From: Streptomyces sp. NBC_01431
GTDB lineage: Bacteria; Actinomycetota; Actinomycetes; Streptomycetales; Streptomycetaceae
Direction of reading: 5' to 3'
NCBI RefSeq assembly: GCF_036231355.1
Contig: NZ_CP109496.1
Span: forward strand, 1,116,001-1,180,000
DNA length: 64,000 nt
Below, in pieces: positions 62,185 through 64,000 of this stretch (positions are counted from its first letter, which is position 1; each line of letters opens with the position of its first letter). Below the pieces are notes generated by a model that was not told the origin of the DNA, did no database searches, and saw nothing but the letters and a program-made list of their open reading frames with translations. A program made the translations under genes and the position numbers.

Positions 62185-63240
62185 TCAGGCGTCCGTCCAG
62201 GTGTGTCCGGCCCGCTCCAGTCGTCCTTGACCCGCTGCCAGGTGGGTCAGGGTGCGGGGAAGATCGCTCAACGGCTCGCAGAGGGCCCGGACCACCAGGT
62301 CCAGGCCGGCCGGCGGTATCCCGCGGGGGGCCAGCACATCGGCGAGGAACACCAGGAAGTCCGTGAAAACGCGCGGGTCGTCGACGAAGACACCGGCGGC
62401 GAGGAAGTCCACCAGGAACCCCAGGTCCTCGACCGCGGCCTCATATCGGTCGTCGGCACATCGCCGCATCGACGGGAAGCATCGGCGCAGGTGGTCGACC
62501 AGGTGCCGCAGAAGATCACCGCGGCGGCTGACGAGTTGGGCATACTCCCCGTCAGCCAGGTGGTCCAGTGCGGGCGCCCCGGTCAGCGGCGGCGGCCACT
62601 GCTCCCCCAGCAGGTCCGCGGCGTCCACGGCGGTGCGCGCGTACAGGTCGGCACCCAGCGCACGAGCCCAGATGCCGTCCGGTCCGAAGCCGGCCCCACC
62701 GACCAGGACCGGTACACGCGCCAGTCGGCACGCCTCGATCGTGCGGTACATCCGGGGCAGGCGCACCGCCAGCATGCACGACAGGGCGATCAGATCAGAG
62801 CCGTTCTGATGCAGATACGAGATCAGGTGTGCGGTGGGTACACCGGCACCGAGGAACCGCACCGCGAAGCCGCGCAGCCGCAGTACCTCCGCAACAATAT
62901 GGGCGGGCAGGGTGTGCCATTCGCCGTCCGGACAGGCCACCACCACGCTCCCGAGAGGAGGGTCGGGGACCACGGTCGCGGCGGCGAGTGCGGAGACGGC
63001 CCGGTTGCTGACATGGGTGGCCGCGTGTTCCTGGGCCACACTCCACTCGTTGGTCACCCAGCGCTCGCCGACCGCTGCCTGGGCGGGTGCGATCAGGTCG
63101 AGCAGCAGGTCCTCGGCGCTGACGCCGCGGGCGAGAAGGTCCAGGACGAGCGCCACGGCGGCGGTCTCGTCCGCTCGGGCCAGGGTGTCGTCGAACGCCG
63201 TGCGAACACTCTCGATGGCGTCGGAGCGCTCGGCGGTCAC
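62185..63240 (-). CDS. B12-binding sensor protein with CarH-type Wx9EH motif
   Basis: This protein of about 351 residues has a four-helix cap (about 10-90) and a B12-binding Rossmann domain (about 95-230). The cap carries Trp61...Glu71-His72 in WVTNEWSVAQEH, exactly the Wx9EH of adenosylcobalamin photoreceptors (CarH, LitR). His109 in DGEWHTLP is a likely lower ligand; the usual following Gly is Pro. The C-terminal 120 residues are helical and unknown. There is no MerR-type DNA-binding domain. The GTG at 63240 overlaps the phosphatase stop by 4 bases. Confidence 0.8.
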   Translation of the reverse strand: MTAERSDAIESVRTAFDDTLARADETAAVALVLDLLARGVSAEDLLLDLIAPAQAAVGERWVTNEWSVAQEHAATHVSNRAVSALAAATVVPDPPLGSVVVACPDGEWHTLPAHIVAEVLRLRGFAVRFLGAGVPTAHLISYLHQNGSDLIALSCMLAVRLPRMYRTIEACRLARVPVLVGGAGFGPDGIWARALGADLYARTAVDAADLLGEQWPPPLTGAPALDHLADGEYAQLVSRRGDLLRHLVDHLRRCFPSMRRCADDRYEAAVEDLGFLVDFLAAGVFVDDPRVFTDFLVFLADVLAPRGIPPAGLDLVVRALCEPLSDLPRTLTHLAAGQGRLERAGHTWTDA

Positions 63241-64000
63241 CGCGGCTGCCCCACATCCGCTGACGGCGCAAGCGCGGGAGCCTGCACGGCGAGAACGGCG
63301 AGGTCGTCGTGGTCGCCTCCGGCCAGCCACTGCCCGGTGCGCAGGTCGATACGCTCGGCGACCGCGCCGGCCGGCATGCCGAGGCAGGCGGCCAGGTCGC
63401 GCTTCAACCGCCGTTCGCCGTACATCTCCTGCTCCGTCGGCCCACCGCGCGCCTCGGTCACACCGTCGCTGTACAACAGCAACAGTTCGCCGGCTGCCAG
63501 CCGGATCTCCGTCTGGTGGAAGTCCGGGTCGGGCAGGGCGCCGACCAGCGTCCCACCGATGTGCACCTCGTCCACCCTGCCGTCCTTGCGCAGCACCAGT
63601 GGCGGCAAATGCCCACCGCCTGCCAGCACGACGTCCAGCGCGCCGTCTCGCGCCGAGCCGGCGGACCCCGTCACCAGTGTCGTGAAGGGAATGGGACCTC
63701 CCTCCAGAAGCGCCTCATTGAGCAGCTGCAGCATCCTTACGGGCCGGGATTCCACCAGAGCCAGCGATCGGAGGCTCTGCCGCACCCGTCCGGCGAACAC
63801 CGCCGCCTCGACCCCCTTGCCGCAGACGTCGCCGAAAAAGAACCTGACACCGCCCTCGGCGTCCGCCCGGACCTGGTAGAAGTCGCCGCCGAGCCACAAA
63901 GTTTCGCGGGCGGGCCGGTACGCGGCCCCGAGGTGGACCCCCGCCACGTGCGGAAGCGGGTCAGGTTCCAGCCCGTCCTGCAGCACGGCAGCGGTGTGCA
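63237..64000 (-). CDS. SpoIIE/PP2C-family phosphatase, 5' end outside window
   Basis: At least 254 residues of a PP2C phosphatase are visible, with GGDFYQV, FGDVCGKGVEAAVF, VLAGGGHLPPLVL, LLLLYSDGVTEARGG and GGDHDDLAVLAV, so all metal-binding motifs are present. The N-terminus lies past the right edge. Its stop is coupled to the B12-binding gene. RsbU/SpoIIE phosphatases act on anti-anti-sigma factors. Confidence 0.88.
   Translation of the reverse strand, partial: HTAAVLQDGLEPDPLPHVAGVHLGAAYRPARETLWLGGDFYQVRADAEGGVRFFFGDVCGKGVEAAVFAGRVRQSLRSLALVESRPVRMLQLLNEALLEGGPIPFTTLVTGSAGSARDGALDVVLAGGGHLPPLVLRKDGRVDEVHIGGTLVGALPDPDFHQTEIRLAAGELLLLYSDGVTEARGGPTEQEMYGERRLKRDLAACLGMPAGAVAERIDLRTGQWLAGGDHDDLAVLAVQAPALAPSADVGQPR

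Overview
The window is typical Streptomyces-type actinomycete chromosome. It has very high G+C, frequent GTG and TTG starts, several 1-4 base start/stop overlaps, a long sortase-anchored chaplin, and an Rpf-like cell-wall hydrolase with a TTA (bldA) codon. It also carries a WS/DGAT acyltransferase, a DUF574-type methyltransferase and SpoIIE-type phosphatases. I see no integrase, transposase, CRISPR array or large biosynthetic cluster. The region reads as mixed core and semi-conserved chromosome with several small regulatory systems.

Layout. 1-2.6 kb: operon of a LytTR response regulator, a DUF485 membrane protein and an acetate-type sodium symporter cut by the left edge. 2.6-9.1 kb: orphan zinc anti-sigma factor, Fpg/Nei glycosylase, WS/DGAT enzyme, PAS-GAF-SpoIIE-ATPase phosphatase and a secreted lipoprotein. 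9.2-16.6 kb: Tat-exported GH29 fucosidase, S9 peptidase, an unlisted 57-residue gene, an HD-domain protein and an atypical SDR. 16.9-20.9 kb: HTH/Clp-N operon with twin operators on its promoter, FhuF-like protein, EamA-like transporter, Rpf-LysM-M23 hydrolase. 21-25 kb: gnd, a proline-rich protein, a panD / 37-residue peptide / Asp-Glu racemase-like group, DoxX. 25.5-29.3 kb: BlaI/M56 pair, divergent DedA-PAP2-PAP2 operon, small zinc-ribbon-like protein. 29.6-33.4 kb: Tat/lipoprotein polysaccharide deacetylase and a divergent SPFH plus NAD-kinase-like operon. 33.4-39.6 kb: SAM methyltransferase, P450, export-signal-less substrate-binding protein, chaplin, rhomboid-like and MgtC proteins.

39.8-47.2 kb is central carbon metabolism: glpF-glpK, orphan dhaK, tRNA-Pro(GGG), a DUF309 protein and lutABC for L-lactate oxidation. 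47.2-51.5 kb holds a TTA-containing P450 downstream of six 14-bp LacI-type palindromes spaced about 28 bp apart, then an aldolase/SIS sugar-phosphate pair with a divergent DeoR regulator. 51.6-56.4 kb: alpha/beta hydrolase, TetR with a large palindromic operator, PAP2/EamA-like operon, a decapitated TetR remnant and an AcuI-type reductase. 56.5-61.7 kb: secreted GH31 enzyme, low-complexity membrane protein, SnoaL-like protein divergent from a leaderless MarR gene. At 61.85 kb is a 3' half of tRNA-Pro, either an attachment-site remnant or a decayed duplicate. The right end holds a SpoIIE-type phosphatase (cut by the edge) translationally coupled to a B12-binding protein with the Wx9EH motif of CarH/LitR photoreceptors.

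The most unusual items are the six-site operator array (48547-48699), the CarH-like B12 sensor coupled to a PP2C phosphatase (62185-64000), the SPFH/NAD-kinase-like pair, the hidden small genes at 13938, 23806 and 49584, and the HTH/Clp-N promoter at 17675-17720. All identifications come from reading the sequence; no database search was run.
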